DNA of 23,607 nucleotides from a virus, in IMG/VR virus record IMGVR_UViG_3300050821_008406, positions 1 through 23,607 of that record; one strand, 5' to 3'. Shown here piece after piece: positions 21,659 through 23,607 of this stretch. Each line of letters starts with the position of its first letter. Within the stretch, counting starts at the first letter, position 1. The position numbers and the translations under genes were made by a program. Under the pieces are notes generated by a model. The model was not told the DNA's origin and searched no databases. It was given only the letters and a program-made list of their open reading frames with translations.

Positions 21659-22965
21659 ACGCGTCCCTCCCTCTTTGCTTTCTTCCCCGTGACCTCTTCC
21701 CACCTGAGAGCGATGACGTCACAGAACTTCGGCTCGAGCTCGCACAGGTACGCGGTGCGGCCGAACTTTTCGCAGGAGATGAGCGTCGAGCCGGAGCCGG
21801 CGAACGGATCGAAGACCACGTCTTTTTTCTTCGTGGAATTGCGTAGCATCTTGTCGATGAGCGCGACCGGCTTCATCGTGGGATGCTCGTCGCTTTTTTT
21901 CGGCTTCGGGATTTTCACCACGCTGGTCTGCAGTTCCTCGATAACCAGTTTCTCCCCGCGGATCTGATACCACTGGTCGCCGAGCCGGAGCCGGTAGAGA
22001 TTCGGTTCGACCTGGGTGAGCGGCGCCTCGAGCATGAACTCGGAGACCGTCGTGGACTTCCGGTCGCCGTACCATTTGTGCGGCCCGCTCGGTTTCCAGC
22101 CGTAGAGGATCGGCTCGTGCTGCCACTGGTAGTCGCTTCGGCCGAGCACGAGCGAGTCCTTGCACCAAATCAGACAGCCGGAGAGTTTGAACCCGGCGTC
22201 GATGAACGCGCCGCGAAAGTTAAGGCCTTCGGTGTCAGCGTGGCAAACGTAGACCGCGGCGCCGTCCTTCAGGACGCGGAACATGACGGAGTACGCGCGG
22301 AGCAGGAACTTTCTGAAGTCGCCGTTCTCCATGTTGTCGTTTTTGATTTTCCCGGCGCCGCCCTCGTAGTTCACGTTGTACGGCGGATCGGTGAAGACCG
22401 CGTCGGCCTTCGCGCCGGCGAAAAGTTTCTCGATGACGAACGGGTCGGTCGAGTCCCCGCAGATGAGCCGGTGCTTCCCGAGCTGGATGAGCTCGCCAGG
22501 AAACGTGACCGGCTTCGCCGGCACGGCCGGCACGGCGTCCTCTTCGGCGCCAGGCAAGAGACCGCCCTGGTCGATGTTCAGGAGCGCGTTGATTTCGTCG
22601 GCGTCGAATCCGGTCGCCTCGAGATTGAACCCGAGCTTTGAGAGATCGCCGAGCTCGAGCGCCAGGAGCTCCTCGTCCCACTCCGCCTCTTCGTGAACGC
22701 GGTTGTCGGCGAGCCGGTAGGCCTTCACCTGCGCCGGCGTGAGATCGCGCGCCACGAGGACGGGGACTTCCTTCATGCCGAGCCGGAGAGCAGCGAGCAG
22801 TCTGGTGTGGCCGACGATGATGACGGAGTCCTTGTCCACCACGATGGGCTGCTTAAAACCGAACTCCTTGATGGACAGCGCCACTTTCTCGACGGCGTCC
22901 TCGTTACGCCGCGGATTTTTTTTGTACGGGAGTACGCGGTCGACCGCCCACATCTCGATTTTCAT
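21655..22965 (-). CDS. ParB-domain and DNA adenine/cytosine-N4 methyltransferase fusion
   Basis: 436 residues. The ATG at 22965 is preceded by GGGAGGAAC; a longer frame upstream overlaps the neighbour and lacks domain support. Residues 1-130 are a ParB/Srx-like N-terminal domain ('VDRVLPYKKNPRRNEDAVEK', 'IVGHTRLLAALRLGMKEVPV'). The methyltransferase follows: catalytic 'DPPY' at 193-196 (motif IV), then the target-recognition part, then the S-adenosylmethionine-binding 'FDPFAGSGST' at 385-394 (motif I). This order is that of beta-group N6-adenine or N4-cytosine enzymes. Residues about 313-352 form an extra beta-rich segment before 'HPTMKP'. ParB-methylase fusions are known in phages; they may modify phage DNA to resist restriction or mark it. 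The target base and site cannot be read here. No restriction partner is nearby, fitting an orphan enzyme. Confidence 0.92.
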   Translation of the reverse strand: MKIEMWAVDRVLPYKKNPRRNEDAVEKVALSIKEFGFKQPIVVDKDSVIIVGHTRLLAALRLGMKEVPVLVARDLTPAQVKAYRLADNRVHEEAEWDEELLALELGDLSKLGFNLEATGFDADEINALLNIDQGGLLPGAEEDAVPAVPAKPVTFPGELIQLGKHRLICGDSTDPFVIEKLFAGAKADAVFTDPPYNVNYEGGAGKIKNDNMENGDFRKFLLRAYSVMFRVLKDGAAVYVCHADTEGLNFRGAFIDAGFKLSGCLIWCKDSLVLGRSDYQWQHEPILYGWKPSGPHKWYGDRKSTTVSEFMLEAPLTQVEPNLYRLRLGDQWYQIRGEKLVIEELQTSVVKIPKPKKSDEHPTMKPVALIDKMLRNSTKKKDVVFDPFAGSGSTLISCEKFGRTAYLCELEPKFCDVIALRWEEVTGKKAKREGRV

Positions 22966-22970
22966 TGGCG

Positions 22971-23201
22971 TCAGTTCCTCCCCGCCTGCCGGAGCCGGCG
23001 CCGCGCGTGCTTGAGCAGTTGCTGGTACTGCTCCGGCGTGATTTCTGCTTCCTGGACGCTGGTCGGAGAGTGGCCGGCAGCGTACGCCAGGAAAAGAACT
23101 TGGCCGTCCGTGCAAAAATCGTTCACGCGTCGGTTCGCCGCGGTGCAGGCGGAGCAGCCGGCCACGTGAGCCCGGAGCGCCTCGAGAGATTTGTCAGCCA
23201 C
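22971..23201 (-). CDS. Small cysteine-containing protein of unknown function
   Basis: 76 residues from a GTG at 23201 with GGAGGGGGG just upstream. Near the N-terminus 'LRAHVAGCSACTAANRRVND' then 'FC' gives an H-x3-C-x2-C motif plus a third Cys, like zinc-binding anti-sigma factors, but the rest ('ITPEQYQQLLKHARRRLRQA') is a basic helix with no membrane segment. Similar 'HV.GC..C' openings are frequent in small phage proteins. It stops 5 bp before the methyltransferase start and is the first recognisable gene of the minus-strand operon. Confidence 0.65.
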   Translation of the reverse strand: MADKSLEALRAHVAGCSACTAANRRVNDFCTDGQVLFLAYAAGHSPTSVQEAEITPEQYQQLLKHARRRLRQAGRN

Positions 23202-23384
23202 GGCCCCCCTCCTTCCGAAACTAAACTAAAGTCCGTAAAAAAAACTCGGTGCGTGGTCATCTTTCGACCTCGCCTTCACCCGCGGACCGGCACCCCCACG
23301 GGGAGGACCCTACGCGAACGCCAGGCCGGCCGGTCGAATGACCACAGCGAGCCACGCGAGGCCAAGCGCCACGAGCCACGCCAC

Positions 23385-23412
23385 GAGCACACACACACAC
23401 ACGAGCACACAC
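23385..23412. repeat. (CA)n-type direct repeat, two adjacent copies of GAGCACACAC
   Basis: Two copies of the 10-bp unit start at 23385 and 23403, with more CA dinucleotides between them. A third copy lies at 23477. Dinucleotide runs of this length are uncommon in phage genomes with otherwise mixed GC-rich sequence. Confidence 0.6.
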
Positions 23413-23461
23413 AAGCGCCGCCTGCAGCGAGCGCAGGCACACACGGGCACATAGACACCGC

Positions 23462-23502
23462 TAGATCCCCACGGTTGAGCACACACACAGATAGATCCCC
23501 AC
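23462..23502. repeat. Direct repeat TAGATCCCCAC, two copies 30 bp apart
   Basis: Identical 11-bp copies at 23462-23472 and 23492-23502 flank the third GAGCACACAC unit. The 30-bp spacing is close to three helical turns, which would put both on one face of the DNA, as binding sites of one protein would be. No known iteron or cos motif was recognised. Confidence 0.5.
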
Positions 23503-23607
23503 ACGCGCGCGTACCACACAGCCACGAGCGCGCCGGCGGCAGGTTTGGTACGAAACTTGCTGTGGTGATGACGGTCGAAACACGAGCAGCAAAGCAGCCG
23601 CGAGTAC

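Larger units (their letters stand above)
23202..23607. other. CA-repeat-rich region with no convincing gene
   Basis: I see no supportable gene here. All three minus-strand frames are open over long stretches but encode Cys/Val/Arg-rich, low-complexity protein. The plus strand is C and A rich. GAGCACACAC occurs at 23385-23394, 23403-23412 and 23477-23486; CCACGAGC at 23369, 23381 and 23522; TAGATCCCCAC at 23462-23472 and 23492-23502. A 6-bp stem lies at 23420-23425 with 23433-23438. A run of eight A (T on the coding strand) is at 23237-23244, next to a repeated TTTAG before the operon's first gene. This may be a packaging, origin or late-promoter region; nothing here proves which. Confidence 0.5.

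Noticed and set aside
23237-23244. Eight-T run (coding strand) as an intrinsic terminator
   Set aside because: No stable stem lies directly before the run; only a 4-bp GGTC/GACC pairing further upstream was found.
23310-23525. Minus-strand 71-codon frame with a hydrophobic Val/Cys-rich end
   Set aside because: The hydrophobic pattern comes from GT repeats; all three frames are open here and there is no good ribosome site.
23568-23607. Possible start of a divergent plus-strand gene (ATG at 23568)
   Set aside because: Only 13 codons are visible before the edge, there is no ribosome site and no convincing promoter.

Overview
The window is the packaging and virion-assembly half of a tailed double-stranded DNA phage or prophage with a long-tail (siphovirus-type) plan. 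All convincing genes are on the minus strand, so biological order runs from high to low coordinates. The order follows phage lambda: small terminase, GpA-type large terminase, connector, lambda-type portal, protease and capsid, head completion, tail completion, tail tube, frameshifted tail chaperone pair, tape measure, distal tail and tail-tip proteins. The DNA is visibly GC-rich. GTG and TTG starts are common, Shine-Dalgarno sites are strong and TGA is used freely as a stop, so a bacterial host with the standard code is likely. No integrase, lysis, replication or host gene is visible, so neither the host nor temperate versus lytic lifestyle can be decided. No tRNA, CRISPR array or insertion sequence was seen.

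Region by region, right to left: 23607-23202 is a CA-repeat-rich stretch with no convincing gene. 23201-21338 holds a small Cys-containing protein, a ParB-domain plus DNA methyltransferase fusion and a small CxxC protein. 21333-18933 holds the two terminase subunits, with overlapping genes. 18930-17141 is a cassette of seven very small, mostly overlapping genes of unknown role, preceded by an AT-rich promoter-like patch. It includes a ribbon-helix-helix-like protein and a membrane-anchored BamE-like protein. 17140-16963 is an intergenic patch with a perfect 11-bp hairpin, a 12-bp palindrome and a promoter-like sequence. 16962-11965 is the head module: connector, portal, protease-capsid fusion, a small unknown protein and a head-tail joining protein. 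11961-7135 covers tail completion, tail tube, the G/GT chaperones and tape measure. 7133-1 covers the distal tail: two related structural proteins, a minor tail protein broken by a frame change, a DUF2163-like hub protein, a tiny membrane protein and a large tail-tip protein that runs off the left edge.

The genes form one tightly coupled late operon. Most junctions are 1-12 bp gaps or ATGA/GTGA overlaps. Terminase packages DNA through the portal into a shell matured by the fused protease. The joining proteins seal the head, and the chaperones and tape measure build the tail around the tube protein. The most unusual points are a textbook -1 slippery heptamer in the chaperone gene, a tail-tip reading frame with no usual start codon directly behind an in-frame TGA, a +1 frame break in a minor tail gene, a beta-rich module shared by two tail genes with a 26-nt identical stretch, and the small-gene cassette between terminase and connector.
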